Source: Gonatopus flavifemur
Lineage: Eukaryota > Arthropoda > Insecta > Hymenoptera > Dryinidae
Assembly (NCBI GenBank): GCA_018340375.1
Contig: JAFFJZ010000007.1
Span: 28,432,001-28,496,000, forward strand
Direction: 5' to 3'
Length of the DNA stretch: 64,000 bases
In this document: positions 11,301-20,602 of the stretch, one piece after another
How the letters are laid out: every line of letters begins with the position of its first letter
Numbering within the stretch: the first letter of the stretch is position 1
Program-made: the position numbers and the translations under genes
Notes under the pieces: generated by a model
Databases searched by the model: none
Told to the model about the DNA's origin: nothing
What the model saw: only the letters and a program-made list of their open reading frames with translations

Positions 11301-11783
11301 ACCAGGGTCGTAATCCAAGTAACACAAGAGATTAAAAATGCTAAGGATATGTTTGGAAAATCCTATGAACATTCTTAGAAACTCCAAATGAGACTGTTTC
11401 GAATAATTATGTGCTCTGCACCTTCATAGAATATTTGAACGAATTTATCAAAAATAGTCTCATTTGCACATTCTTTTCACATTCACTGTACCATCATAGC
11501 ATCTTTGAGAAGTTCTTGTGCTACTTGGGAAGAATACATTTTTACCTGGATTACTTTGAATCAAGCAGATAGATTTATTAAACTCTCATTCCTTGACTTC
11601 CAATAATTATTATCCAACCGTACATAATCTTGGACATGGTAATTATAAACTTTTGTACTCACCTATCACGTAATCGTAATCACTTTCAGGTTCCTCAACC
11701 ATGCTACCTGGTCTAGGGAAATAATATTGATAGCAAAGGGTGAGAATTAAAACGATGGTCGATGATAATATATATCTCCACAT
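2335..11783 (-). CDS. GMC oxidoreductase, glucose dehydrogenase (FAD, quinone)-like, C-terminus off window
   Basis: Six coding exons on the minus strand: 11783-11663, 7740-7538, 6326-5958, 2963-2793, 2680-2527 and 2456-2335. All have GT-AG junctions and matching phases, and together give about 380 residues. The ATG at 11783 opens with a hydrophobic segment (WRYILSSTIVLILTL), a signal peptide or anchor, then the FAD-binding Rossmann start DYDYVIVGAGTAG formed across the first splice. Exon 3 carries the first GMC signature region (GKGLGGSGQINYM), with His where an aromatic residue is usual; exon 4 has the second signature, GAINTPHILMMSGIG, a full match. Exon 5 reads VGRNLFDHFNIPMYVN, typical of insect glucose dehydrogenases. 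Family members oxidise sugars or other alcohols with FAD and are secreted or membrane-tethered; the substrate cannot be told from sequence. The C-terminal domain with the catalytic His pair (about 200-240 residues) is absent and must lie left of position 1. Introns of 3.0-3.9 kb are filled with transposons. Confidence 0.9.
2964..3386. other. intron segment, unclassified AT-rich sequence
   Basis: Intron between exons 4 and 3 of the oxidoreductase. It contains a short G-rich patch (3036-3075) and a CACTGTAAAAAATAATGG motif at 3099 that resembles one terminus of the CACTG hairpins, but I found no matching right end. Confidence 0.4.
3387..3779. mobile_element. long hairpin MITE, CCCGTACAGCACAACC termini, copy 1
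   Basis: About 393 bp with inverted arms of roughly 165 bp: CCCGTACAGCACAACCACCG at the left and its complement ending CTGTACGGGG at the right, around a unique loop near 3545-3610. The arms are GC-rich compared with the surroundings. Open frames within it are just the two arms read in both directions. A related copy lies at 9254-9563. No clear target duplication was identified. Confidence 0.88.
3906..4191. mobile_element. hairpin MITE, TA-CACTGAGAAC termini
   Basis: Ends CACTGAGAACCCAA and TTGAGTTCTCAATG are flanked by TA (3904-3905 and 4192-4193). Arms share GAAGAAAATTTCTTTGCCCTC-like and CATTCTGATGAATC-like sequence in inverted order. It lies in the large intron of the oxidoreductase. Confidence 0.75.
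4270..4870. repeat. degenerate GGCCCA/TTGGCC word repeat
   Basis: About 600 bp in which short words such as GGGCCCA, TTGGCC and CCCAGCNTGG recur in both orientations. It is locally GC-rich in an AT-rich setting. The same word family recurs at 13225-14062, 50481-51266 and around 54.2 and 58.4 kb. Boundaries here are not sharp. Confidence 0.6.
5087..5791. mobile_element. foldback element with TATA target duplication
   Basis: A 705-bp element. The left end CTGGATGATTCGAAATTGCC pairs with the right end GGCAATTCCGAATCACCCAG, and similarity continues inward (CCCCGTGATC..CTTAGAGAATG blocks at both sides). It is flanked by TATA at 5083-5086 and 5792-5795. No transposase frame is visible, so it is non-autonomous. 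TATA could be a 4-bp duplication or an extended TA. Confidence 0.8.
6498..6786. mobile_element. CACGGAGAAAAA-ended element with GCTN5AGC words, broken by a second copy
   Basis: 6498-6553 is the beginning of one copy (a degraded ACACGGAGAAAAA-like end, then TTCGCTGTCACAGCG). It is interrupted by a second copy, 6556-6786, that starts GCACGGAGAAAAAATGG and ends TTTTTTTCCGTGTG. GCT-N5-AGC palindromes occur at GCTGTCACAGC, GCTACTATAGC and GCTCTTTCAGC. It lies in the intron between GMC exons 3 and 2. A family member at 56449-56773 is much richer in these words. Confidence 0.7.
7265..7460. repeat. inverted partial copy of the 6556-6786 element
   Basis: Reads as the reverse complement of most of 6556-6786: GCATAACAAGCAG, ACTATAGCGCCTACAAA, GAAAGAGCAAGAAAAATGAT and AACGTCTTAGCTGCTGG all have counterparts. 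It begins with a GTGCACGGATAAAG end. The two copies lie about 0.5 kb apart in the same intron, so an intron transcript could fold into a hairpin with arms near 190 bp. Confidence 0.7.
7878..8083. mobile_element. CACGGGAAGAAA-ended element with GCTN5AGC words
   Basis: Ends CACACGGGAAGAAA and TCTTTTCCCCGTGC are inverted repeats. The interior carries GCTGTATCAGC, GCTATTATAGC and GCTATTGGAGC plus near matches. Same word class as 6498-6786, 29279-29581 and 56449-56773. Confidence 0.7.
8123..8770. mobile_element. composite hairpin elements, at least two nested
   Basis: An outer hairpin has ATTTTGTACTAAAGTAGCAGG near 8152 and its imperfect complement TGCTGCTACTTCAGTACAAA near 8731. Inside, a smaller one pairs TATAATTTTTGCAACACAGG (8437) with CTGTGCTGTAAAAATTATAC (8537). 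A third short patch at 8563-8715 has repeated GGAT/ATCC words and ends TTTTTTACCAGGA, like the CCCTGGT family described elsewhere. Confidence 0.55.
9254..9563. mobile_element. CCC(G/T)TACAGCACAACC hairpin MITE, copy 2
   Basis: Same termini as 3387-3779 and the same GC-rich inner blocks (GGAGAGGCGAC, GTCCGCCCCC), but the right arm is shortened: only about 70 bp of the terminal inverted repeat remain before GCTGTACGGGG. It lies in the first intron of the oxidoreductase, so this gene carries two copies. Confidence 0.85.
10200..11307. mobile_element. CCCTGGT-ended element made of TTCAGAG repeats
   Basis: 1108 bp bounded by CCCTGGTGAAGAAATCTCTC and GAGATTTTTTTTACCAGGG. Nearly the whole body is the word ATTCAGAG with small variations, mostly 10 or 11 bp apart (for example near 10950-11010 and 11245-11290). 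The sense flips to CTCTGAAT near both ends, forming the terminal inverted repeat. No coding potential; open frames inside are translations of the repeat. It lies in the first intron of the oxidoreductase. Confidence 0.8.
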
Positions 11784-12400
11784 GATTGATCACAATTGTG
11801 CACGTTTTATCTTCGAAAGGAACACTAAATATTTACAGGCAGAACCAGGGAGTAACCTCGAACACTGTGGTGTAATCACAATATTTAATTAGTATCTCAT
11901 TTCTTGATCAATACTAGCGTGCAATCGGTTCAAAGTTGAGCGCCAAAGAAAGAAGTGCCGTAGAATTGACTTTCAGTGTACAAAATTTCTTGAAATTATA
12001 TTCATATATTTTTGATTGATTATAAAATTCATTTACAAAAAATCATTCTTGTATGATTGAATGAGAATTGAGAATGCCACAACAAACACGAGGTTTGAAA
12101 CTTGTCGGAAAATGATGTGCAAGACATTATGTTTATGACAAAGCTTTTGAAACTTCTGTAGAACTTCCGGCGTTGTTCAAGTTTCCTTCATTATAAAAAG
12201 AATGTGATTTAATTTATATAGAATATCCAATGCATGGAACTCATATGACTGAATTACTCTTCTGTCGTTATGAAATATTTCATGTGACTCACCTTTTTGG
12301 CGTTCGACATATTTTTCTTTTTAAGAAAACGTTGCAGGAGATTCAGACTTGTGTAGTGTTATCACCGTTATAGCATTAGAATGTTGTATACATACTATGC
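11784..12400 (-). promoter_or_regulatory. 5' region of the GMC oxidoreductase gene
   Basis: Upstream of the start codon at 11783 on the minus strand. A possible non-coding first exon ends near 12294, where the minus strand reads AAAAAG followed by a GTGAGT donor; a candidate acceptor (ATATTTAG) lies near 11830. No TATA box could be placed with confidence. The stretch is AT-rich and otherwise featureless. Confidence 0.3.
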
Positions 12401-12499
12401 ACGTCCATAGTACATATACAATATTCGGTTGCTACTTGGGTATCAAAACACATTCTCATTCATTAATAGCATAATGCTGAATAAGTGTCCAAGCAGAAC

Positions 12500-12656
12500 T
12501 CTGGTGGAAAAATTTCAGAGAATTTATTATAAGACCCTAACAGCACGATGTGTCTCTGGGACGTTTTCTGAACGTTCAGAAAACCTCTTCTACGTTCTAT
12601 AAACCTTCCATTAACGTTCCAGTGGCACGTTGTGCTGTCTGGAGAGGAGTTCATAC
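12500..12656. repeat. small imperfect hairpin with CAGCACGATGTG ends
   Basis: CAGCACGATGTGTCTC near 12540 and GGCACGTTGTGCTG near 12623 are inverted, with CGTTCTGAACGTTCAGAAAA-type inner words in between. Boundaries are uncertain. Confidence 0.4.
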
Positions 12657-12658
12657 AC

Positions 12659-12915
12659 ACACTGAGAGAAATAATTAATATCATCAACAACATATTTTCA
12701 TGTTCGAAAAAATCCATCCCTTAAAAAATAAAGATCCTTGATACAAGAAAATTTCTCTGAAACTAAGAATATGATTCTTGAATTGAAGAAATATTTTCTT
12801 GAGTCAAGAAAATTTCTCTTGGGCCTACAACATATCAGCTGTTAATCAACAATACGTATTTTTAAAAATATTCAAGAATACATTTTCTCGGTATTAGTCA
12901 TTATTTCTCTCAGTG
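12659..12915. mobile_element. hairpin MITE, CACTGAGAGAAATAATTA ends
   Basis: Left CACTGAGAGAAATAATTAAT and right CATTATTTCTCTCAGTG are inverted repeats. The interior repeats AAGAAAATTTCTCTTG-like palindromic words about 30 bp apart. Confidence 0.75.
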
Positions 12916-12975
12916 CAGAGAAAATTTTATAATCAAGATTTCTATACTATATTTTTATGGTACTCCCCAAGCAAC

Positions 12976-13205
12976 ACGCACCCACAAAAAGGATGTCTTG
13001 AAATAAGAAAATTTTTCTTGTCGCTGGGACAAAACTCATTTTTTTCTTGAGCCTAGAGAATTCTACTTGAGTCAAGAAAATTTCTCTTGAAATCCAAACG
13101 AACTGTTCTTGATTCGAGTAAAATTTTCTAGGTTCAAGCAAAAAATGAGTTTTGTCCCAGCAACAAGAAAAGTTTTCCCATTTCAAGAAATCCTTTTTGT
13201 GAGTG
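12976..13205. mobile_element. hairpin MITE, CACCCACAAAAAGGAT ends
   Basis: Left CCCACAAAAAGGATGTCTTG and right CAAGAAATCCTTTTTGTGAG are inverted. Inner blocks TGGGACAAAACTCATTTTTT and AAAAAATGAGTTTTGTCCCA pair exactly. It directly precedes the tandem-array element. Confidence 0.78.
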
Positions 13206-13224
13206 CGAGAGGTTAAAACTACTA

Positions 13225-14062
13225 CCCAGGTAGGAATTGACAAATGGCCCAAGCTTGGTGAAAGCTTGGGATGATAACCTCGTGCCAGGCTTGGTACTCA
13301 AGATTGGGCCAGAATGCAATGCCAAGCATGGCCCAATGTCTCATGATATATATATCATGAGTATTTTAGAGTTTGGCTCATACGATTAAGCCGGACCTGG
13401 CCCAAGTTGTGTATATTTACTTTTGTCATGCGTCAACCTGATTCTTCAAACATACTTCTTGGAGAAAAAAATGACGTAATTTTTCATACCGTCCCTGCTG
13501 AAAATTTCCCATAGAAAACGATAAGATTTTTAGCAGGGATATCGGTACAACTGTGTAAAAATCACAAGCATGGAGATGTGGCATAGGTTCTCGAATAAAC
13601 ATTGGTTGTACATTGGCCCAATATTGGTTCACCATGCTTGAAAGTTTAATGTTTTGCCAAGCTTCAAACACTTGTTGTAATGACATTCCCTACGGAACCT
13701 GGTATAGATGCTCAAATAACAAATGGTTTAATATTGGGTCGATATTGGTTCGCCATGCTTGGCAGCTTAATGTTTTGCCAATCTTGAACCACTTGTTGTA
13801 TAGGCATTCTTTATGAAACATGGTGTGGATTCTCAAATAACAAATGGTTTCATATTGGGTTGATATTGGTCTGCCATGTTTGGCAGCCCAATATTTTGCC
13901 AAGCTTGCACCAGTTGTCATATTGGCATTTCCTATGAGATCCGGTATGGGTTCTAGAATGAACAACGGTTGTATATTGGACCAATATTGGTTCGCGATGC
14001 TTGGCAGCCCAGTATTTTGCCAAACATGGGCCAGTTATCAATCTTGGCATTTCCTACCTGGG
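13225..14062. mobile_element. CCCAGGTAGGAA-ended element holding a 120-bp tandem array
   Basis: Left CCCAGGTAGGAATT and right GGCATTTCCTACCTGGG are inverted repeats. Inside, four units of about 120 bp (starting near 13611, 13730, 13851 and 13971) repeat the layout ATATTGG..CCATGCTTGGCAG..TTTTGCCAAGCTTG..TGGCATTTCCTA. Short TTGGC/GCCAA palindromes fill each unit. A 46-bp insert with CCCTGC..GCAGGG ends (13492-13537) matches the termini of the element at 33199-33534. Confidence 0.8.
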
Positions 14063-14183
14063 ATATAGCATCGAAGGTTTCATCAAGATTGCAGAAATCT
14101 AACATTTGAAACATTGAAATATTTCAGTAATATTGCTGTATGTCACGCTGAGGTTCCAAAGCCCTTTCAGAAAAATTGCAATG

Positions 14184-14574
14184 CCCTGGTAAAAAAGCCG
14201 GATGGAAACCCGACTCAAACCCGGATTAAATCTCTGGGATTCCATCCGGGTGTATCCGGGCGCGTATACGGTTACGTGTATGTGGTGATTCTTTATTCGA
14301 TTTCATCCGCATCCTATCCGGAATTTAATACTGAATATTTTTCGAAATCCCACACGAAATTTGGATGGAATTCATTTGATTCCAAAAGATATCTTGTCCC
14401 AAAGCCCGGATAGGATCCGGATGGAACCGGATGAAGAATCACCGCAAACCCCGTATACGCGCCCAGATACACACGGATGGAATCCCGGAAATTTCATCCG
14501 GGTTTGGGTTGCATTATGATCCTGATCACCATCAGGATTATAATCCGGTTTCCTATCCGGTTTTTTAACCAGGG
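14184..14574. mobile_element. CCCTGGT-ended element made of CCGGAT words
   Basis: 391 bp from CCCTGGTAAAAAAGCCGG to CCGGTTTTTTAACCAGGG. The interior is dominated by CCGGAT/ATCCGG in both orientations and is clearly GC-richer than its flanks. It shares only the outermost ACCAGGG/CCCTGGT ends and the A-run with the elements at 10200-11307 and 27339-27634. Confidence 0.8.
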
Positions 14575-16762
14575 TGTCCGTCAATCTTACATTTCATACA
14601 ATATTTCCAAATTATTTCTGAAATGTTTCAAGAACATTTATAAAATAGTTCATCATAATATTTCTCTTGTGATGTATATATGAGACATTGCAAACAGCTA
14701 ACATTTCAGTTGATACATTTTAGACATATTTCTATGAATGGATATTGAAATGTAATTGAGATATCACTGGAATCTATGGTGCTATATGGATTGACAATTG
14801 GCGAAATGAAACTTTTGGGTTATATGTTACTTTTATCAAGTGTTTCGGACCACTAGATCGTATCACTACCTGAATTTTTATGGACATTTATGTGAAAACG
14901 AGCAGTATTCAAGAATGTGCGAGTTGGAGTGGCCTGGTTGGGACTACTTGTACCCAAGTGCAAAAATTTCCAAAATTATATATAATTTATATATAGAATC
15001 ATATATAAATGTTTATAAGCTAAAATGAATATATGTGGCGTTCTATGCAAAATCGGACGGTTTCAAAAAAATTTTTTTTCTATCTCTTCAATTTCTTGAC
15101 ATTTTTGGACTGATTTTGTCCTGATTGTTGAATATTGCGGACAAAAACAAAACTGTTCTAAGCCCAGATGGCATTTTGAAGCTTCCCCTAGGCTCACGTG
15201 TAATTTGCATGTAGAAGCTGGTCCAGATCCGTCGCTTTCTGAGCGTGCTAGCAAGTTGCACGGAAACCTCATCCAAATACGTCGTTTTGTGAGATCATGT
15301 CATCTGGAAGAGTTTAGTCTGGATTTCTCGTCCAACAAATAAAAATTGTTGAAAGGAAATTCAGATTAAAATCTCAAGAGTTCTGCTTGGATATTCTAAT
15401 TCAAGTAATGATCGTATATGTGAAATTTTCAAAAAAGTACGCAAATAAATAAAAACTTTGCACACTATTGTTAATGAACAGATTCAAAGAGTGATTATTA
15501 GTTTCAAACACCTGTTGACAATGAGCAAGTATACAGAATGATTCAAAATAAGTTGAAAAAGAAAGCACAATGACAAAAACTAATATTCGTAATGATGAAT
15601 GAAAACAAAATGGTCTTTTAAATCCTCAAAAATCGAAGAAAAATAGTAATTCTTAATATTCTATGATCAGATCAAGCTCAAAAGTTGTTGAACAAAAAGT
15701 AGTTCGTGATAGGAAATTTTCAAAAAAATGAAACAAAAGCACTCACTTTGGCAAACAAGGTCATAACTTAAAAATCATTCAGTTGAACGAGGTTTTTCAT
15801 TTTTTATTCAAGTACATGAAAAATCAAAGATTTTGAAAAAATTGTTGATTTATTTGAATCATTATTAACGAAGGGAAGAGCAAAAACCTCAAAAAACGTG
15901 ATTTTTTAGAAAATCCGATACCCTTTGAACGGTTAATCAAAAAAATTTCAAATTAGGTCTATAGGTGTACAAGGATTCGTCTCGTAAATGTTTAGCTCTC
16001 TTTCTCACTCATAAAGGCCCTAGTGAGCGATCAATTGGTCGGTAATTGTTACTTAGTTCTTTTCAGTACCGTTCTCTAAACAGATTTTTTTCTTCAAACT
16101 AATGAAACCCATAAATAAGTGTTAAAAATTACCAATTCTGATTTATTTTGGATTTAATGATTTATTTATCATATCAATGTTAAATACACAGTTCAATCAT
16201 TCCGAAATACAATAATTCAATTGTACTCATAAGTACTGAATTCGTTATGAACATTCTTCGAAGATAACAGTTTTGATTTGTACATAGAAATCAAGATCGA
16301 TAGTAATGAAATATCGAATCAAACAAGCATACAGGACGACTGATTAAAATGGGAGCTTTGATTTAAGGGCATGCTAGCGTCGGTAATTTGGATCATTAAG
16401 CAAAAAGACACACAATTATAAGATGAGAACGTAGGTTCCATACCGATGCTAGTATCCCAAAACAAAAATAAAAACTAAGCAGTTTTTATAAAGTACAAAA
16501 TGTTTCGATTCCATGTTACTGAAGAAGCAGACAAAATTTGATTATTCCCTTTCAACAAGTATGATAACAATTTTGAAAGAAATTCATTTTATATATGTAC
16601 ATAAAAGTGTTTATGAACAAAGTATAACAACAGCAATCAATTTGAAATGGTCTTCAGGGGTCATTACATGCATAAAACTAAACTGTTACATAGGTATGCA
16701 AACACGTTTTCAATTTGATTTGTTTTAGATAATAACGTTAAATGATTTTTATTATTTCGATG
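14575..16762. other. 2.2 kb without a recognised gene
   Basis: AT-rich sequence downstream of the CCDC43 stop. A less AT-rich block at 15060-15300 contains overlapping short minus-strand frames but has no splice context or family resemblance that I can defend. From 15300 to 16760 I see no structure; the part nearest 16762 probably includes the CCDC43 3' UTR. Confidence 0.5.
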
Positions 16763-18590
16763 CTACCTTCTTCGTTCTCCTTTTTGTGTTTTACGTTTTT
16801 CTTTTTTCTCTTCTTTCAATTGTTTTTGCTTTTCTCTGAAAAAAAAGAAGTTCAATGATAAATTATTTCAATGTCTATTAGAAATAATGATGTAGATTCA
16901 AAACATTCGAAGAGTTTTAGAAAACTAGCGGCCGAAAGCTAACAAGCGATGAATGTAGGTTTTAATGGAATCGCTTTATCAAATATTTAAGGAGAAATCA
17001 GCGTACCATCCGAGTAAAGATTTTGTCGGCAAGATTCCTCCGAACTAAACTTAAGAAACTGTCTGAAATTGTCAGGGAATAATCTTTGATACTTTATCAA
17101 TTGCTGTAAAGAGCTCGAATTAAAAATTTCGAAAAAAATGTTTTCTCTCTGTTGGTAAGAGAATTTTTTTCAAAAGTATCAAAGATTATTCCCTGAAAAT
17201 TTCATACCGTTTCATAAATTCAGTTCAGAGAAATCTCGCAGACAAAATCTTTACTCGGATGGTTGGCTAGTATCCCTTTAATTAGCCAAACCATATAGTT
17301 AAAATCATTCAATCAATGTCTGGTATGAAAAATCGTTGAGTTCAATGCAATCAAAAGTTACAACAAATGGCTACTAATTTCAGCTTCATTAATTCATTCA
17401 CTTCTCGAGTATAAAAGGAATAGATTCTTCATGTATCTTTGATAATTTGTCAAGATTCAATTTTGATAAATGACATGTAAAATGTGAAAATGCATTTGAA
17501 CCAACATTGGCATTGAGATAGGAAAAGACTGTGGAAGACAATGGATGTTGCTCCACTGGTAACATTGAATTTAGTTTGAACTAAAACTTCATTTGTTATG
17601 CAGATAGTTTTGAATTAGACAAGTACTAATATTTGAGAAAAGGAAATTAAAATCCTACCGTGGAGTTCGAAAAAGTAATAAAATGTTTTCAAGCAGAAGA
17701 ATATTCCATAAAATTCTTATTAAATACTCTACCTGTCTTCTTTATCCTTTTCTTTCTTTTTCTGACTGTCTAATTTAGCCTTTTCTCTTCGTTCTCTTTC
17801 TTGCTGCGCTATAGTAGCTGCATTTGTATTTTTCTCGATCCCACAATCTCCTCCTACCGCTCCATCTTCCTCTCCATCTCCTTCGCTATCCCCTTCGTCA
17901 GACATCTGACTGTATTGCGCTAGAATGGCTTCTCTGATTCTTCTCTCTTCCTCCGTATAGCTTCTCTGTGTGGTAGTCGGCAGACTTTGAGATTCCAACA
18001 TTTTTGCCAATCTGACGTCCACATCTTCCGCTGGAACATTGTTAGCGGCAACATCTTGCGTCGGCAAGTACTCTGCCCATGTGGTTAATATCTCTCCTAC
18101 GTGCTTCCCAATATTATCATCCTAGAACACGATTTCAATGAACCATACGAATGAACTAACGTTTAACGTCGTTGAACAAAAAAATTATTACCTTTATTAC
18201 TAAAAATATTTAATGAAGAATTGCGAAACAATCAAATAATTTCAACTCATCACAGCAACTCATAATTCTGAACGAATGAAAAATAAAGAGAGAAAGAAAA
18301 GATTCTAGCCACGAGATATGCACTCCGAAAGATATTTCATGTCTATTTATAATCATTCCTTGTAACGAACGTGATCTACGAACAGCAAGCACATTCTAAC
18401 CTCACAATCCGTTAGCGGTCCTCACCGTTATGCCCGCGAGTATGCTTTCAAGGGCTTCAGTTTTCTCATCCTCGGTTTCATCTCCTTCCAGAATTCCTTT
18501 GATATATGATCCAAATACTCCTTCATCGGTATTCAATTCTTGTAACTTTCGACTGAGCCAAATATCGAAAGAATTTGATGCAACCGCCAT
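16763..18590 (-). CDS. CCDC43: coiled-coil domain-containing protein 43 homologue
   Basis: Three coding exons on the minus strand, 18590-18426, 18121-17733 and 16835-16763, give a predicted 208 residues (human CCDC43 is about 224). The ATG at 18590 is chosen because the sequence after it (MAVASNSFDIWLSRKLQEL) matches the family start; the longer open frame would need a TTG. Family marks: the N-terminal LSRKLQEL..YIKGIL block, a central EEERRIREAILAQY block followed by an acidic stretch, and a Lys/Arg/Glu-rich C-terminal coiled coil ending KTQKGERRR. Splice phases join cleanly (acg|gat and ag|a). The protein is conserved in animals, with no settled biochemical role. The second intron contains a hairpin MITE. 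It is divergent from spindle-E, with start codons 3.1 kb apart. Confidence 0.92.
17005..17263. mobile_element. hairpin MITE inside CCDC43 intron 2
   Basis: ACCATCCGAGTAAAGATTTT at the left and its exact complement ending at 17263. The next inner blocks (CAGGGAATAATCTTTGATAC and GTATCAAAGATTATTCCCTG) also pair. It occupies 259 bp of an intron of about 0.9 kb and leaves the splice sites intact. Confidence 0.85.
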
Positions 18591-18749
18591 ATTCGGCTTT
18601 TTAATTTCCAACTATTTTAATTGGTCAATCATTCGAACAAAATTTCATCGCAGAGTGTGTACAAATAATGAAATATAAAGGGTGTTTCAGAATTGGCGGA
18701 ACGGAGTTTACAGGTGTGTTCCACAAACTTCTATATAAGGATGTCCCCA

Positions 18750-19119
18750 GGTCGATTTTTTCACTAGAAAACTACTAGATCGTTTCAACCATTCACGTCA
18801 TTAATATCCAATTAATTACATCGCCCTTGAGATAAAAAAATCCAGAATAAATCAGAGATGCCGGCTCTGGTCTCAAAATAATTGTACATGGATTACATTT
18901 GTTATAATATCAAAAAAACTGAATAGAAGTTTCTTATTGTCTGATAATGAAATTTCGTTCTAATTATTTATGACGAGTTAGTTGAGCAACAAACAGACCA
19001 GACCCGGATTGTTTGATTGATTCTGAATCATTTGATCCAAAGTTTAATGCAATTGATTGAATATTTTTGACTTAAAATGGTTGAAACGATCTAGTAGTTT
19101 TTTGGTGAAAAAATCGACC
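18750..19119. mobile_element. hairpin MITE, GGTCGATTTTTTCACTAG ends
   Basis: About 40-bp terminal inverted repeats: GGTCGATTTTTTCACTAGAA at the left and TTGGTGAAAAAATCGACC at the right, both adjoining a matching AACTACTAGATCGTTTCAAC block. It lies between the divergent CCDC43 and spindle-E starts. Confidence 0.82.
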
Positions 19120-19134
19120 AGAGCACTCCCATAA

Positions 19135-19282
19135 GCAGTGATGCCAGTATTCCCTAGAAAAATCTTCAGATTTTTTGACATTGGTCATTTCTTTCCAAAT
19201 TGAAAATATGATTGGCCGGTTGTACAAGAAATAACCAATCATCAGATGCTCAAGATTTTTCTAGGGAATACTGGCAACGCTG
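19135..19282. mobile_element. short MITE, GCAGTGATGCCAGTATTCCC ends
   Basis: 148 bp. Left TGCCAGTATTCCCTAGAAAA and right TTTTCTAGGGAATACTGGCA pair exactly. CAGTGNTGCCA-like ends suggest a hAT origin. The flanks CCCATAAG and TATATAAG share five of eight bases, which may be an eroded 8-bp duplication. Confidence 0.75.
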
Positions 19283-19518
19283 TATATAAGCCAAGTTCGT
19301 TTAGTGGCGTCCCAAGTCCCCCAACTTGCTCCAAGTATTTCCGATCTTTCCGATTCGCTTTTTCCAGGTATAGAAACCAATTGATTGATTCGATACAAGT
19401 TGAAGCTACTCAGGACACGTAAAACGAACGAACCTAATATAACTAGACTGCTCATATGCGATAGTTTGGATGCTTCCGGCATTTGTGCAAATTTTGCAAA
19501 CTCAGGCTGCCGTCCCAT
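19261..19518 (-). CDS. unrecognised 85-codon open frame with a predicted membrane segment
   Basis: ATG at 19518 opens a frame of 85 codons (MGRQPEFAKFAQMPEASKLS...) with one hydrophobic stretch (SSLVILGSFVLRVL). I do not recognise it. Most of it lies in the gap between two MITEs (19283-19536), but the C-terminal end reads into the MITE at 19135-19282. It could be an exon of an unseen gene, a decayed gene fragment, or chance. No supporting splice partner was found. Confidence 0.2.
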   Translation of the reverse strand: MGRQPEFAKFAQMPEASKLSHMSSLVILGSFVLRVLSSFNLYRINQLVSIPGKSESERSEILGASWGTWDATKRTWLIYSVASIP

Positions 19519-19536
19519 GCAATCCAAATCAACAAT

Positions 19537-19822
19537 GGAACGGAACGTGCGGAGTGAGCGGCACCAATCAAAGTCATTCCGCTGTTTCCTCTTTCCTATT
19601 GCCCCATGAACGGAAAACGTAGCGGAAAGCGGATCGCGGTAGCAATAGATTTTCAGAATTTTTAGTAACTGTTGGATGAAACCAGATGAAACTAGGCATA
19701 CTTGAGAAGTATTGGTACCGCGATCCGCTTTCCGCTACTTTTTCCGTTCATGGGACAGTAGGGAAGAGAAAAAACAGCGGATTGACTTTGATTGGTGCCA
19801 CCCATCCCGCACGTTCCGTTCC
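19537..19822. mobile_element. GC-richer hairpin MITE, GGAACGGAACGTGCGG ends
   Basis: The terminal 16 bp are exact inverted repeats (19537-19552 and 19807-19822). Inner blocks such as CACCAATCAAAGTCA, GCGGAAAGCGGATCGCGGTA and ATGAACGGAAAACGTAGC pair with the right arm. Loop near 19645-19700. Confidence 0.85.
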
Positions 19823-20229
19823 GTAGTTAAATTTGGTACCATGGGCAGGGATGTTAAAATACACGATTCCAACGGTTTTTTACACTACGTGTAGGAAAAT
19901 GTAAAACACATCATGTAAATTACACCTTATGTGTAAAAAACGTAAAATACTCAATTTTAGTTAGTAATTGACTTTATTGCTCATTCTCAGCAATACATAA
20001 ACTTTAATACTGAATTTTCAAATTATTCATGTTATGTGCCTTACAGGTTATGAATGGATAATACTTTGCGATTAATTGAACGCTTGTTATTAATGTTTAA
20101 TTATTGATAGGCTACCCACACAGCACAGGAGTTTAAAAAGAACTCTCAAAAATTCATAATGAATTCTTCGCGAACTCTTTCTAAACTGGTATGCTGTATG
20201 GGTACATTCTAATACTGTAGAAAAACGTC

Positions 20230-20600
20230 CCAGATCTCAGATAGCACAAGAATTCTTAAAGAGGTCTTAAAGAATACAATTTATTCATCAAGAACTCTTT
20301 AAGAATTCTTCGCTATCTGGGATAACACGAAGAATTCTTTAAAAAAAAAAAGAATAGAATTCTTCAAGAACTCTTTTCGAACCAATGAATTCATAAACAG
20401 CTCTGGAAAAGGTCAATTTTTCGGACATTAACGAGTTCTTTGATAATATTGAAAGTATTGTTTTAGTACCCTCAAAGAACTTTTTAATGTTCCAAATATT
20501 GAACTCCTTCAGAGCTCTTCACGGATTCATTAGTTCGAAAAGAGTTATTGAAGAACACTATTCTTATTTTTGAAAAAGAATTCTTCGTGTGTTATCAGGG
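20230..20600. mobile_element. two adjoining GAATTC-rich hairpin MITEs
   Basis: 20236-20322 pairs CAGATAGCACAAGAATTC with GAATTCTTCGCTATCTG. 20317-20600 pairs GATAACACGAAGAATTC with GAATTCTTCGTGTGTTATC, with long arms containing AACTCTTTTCGAACCAATGA-like sequence. The second is a copy of the element at 32092-32377. Both are nested in the hAT-like element 19846-21069. Confidence 0.78.
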
Positions 20601-20602
20601 GC

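Noticed and set aside
13567..14060. CRISPR-like array
   Set aside because: Units are about 120 bp, diverged throughout, with no constant repeat and unique spacer alternation, and the genome is an insect's.
13426..14068. Overlapping frames with recurring peptide pieces on both strands
   Set aside because: They follow the 120-bp tandem units and show no codon constraint.
15063..15276. Two overlapping minus-strand frames as a small gene
   Set aside because: Neither shows a family match, a good start context or splice partners.
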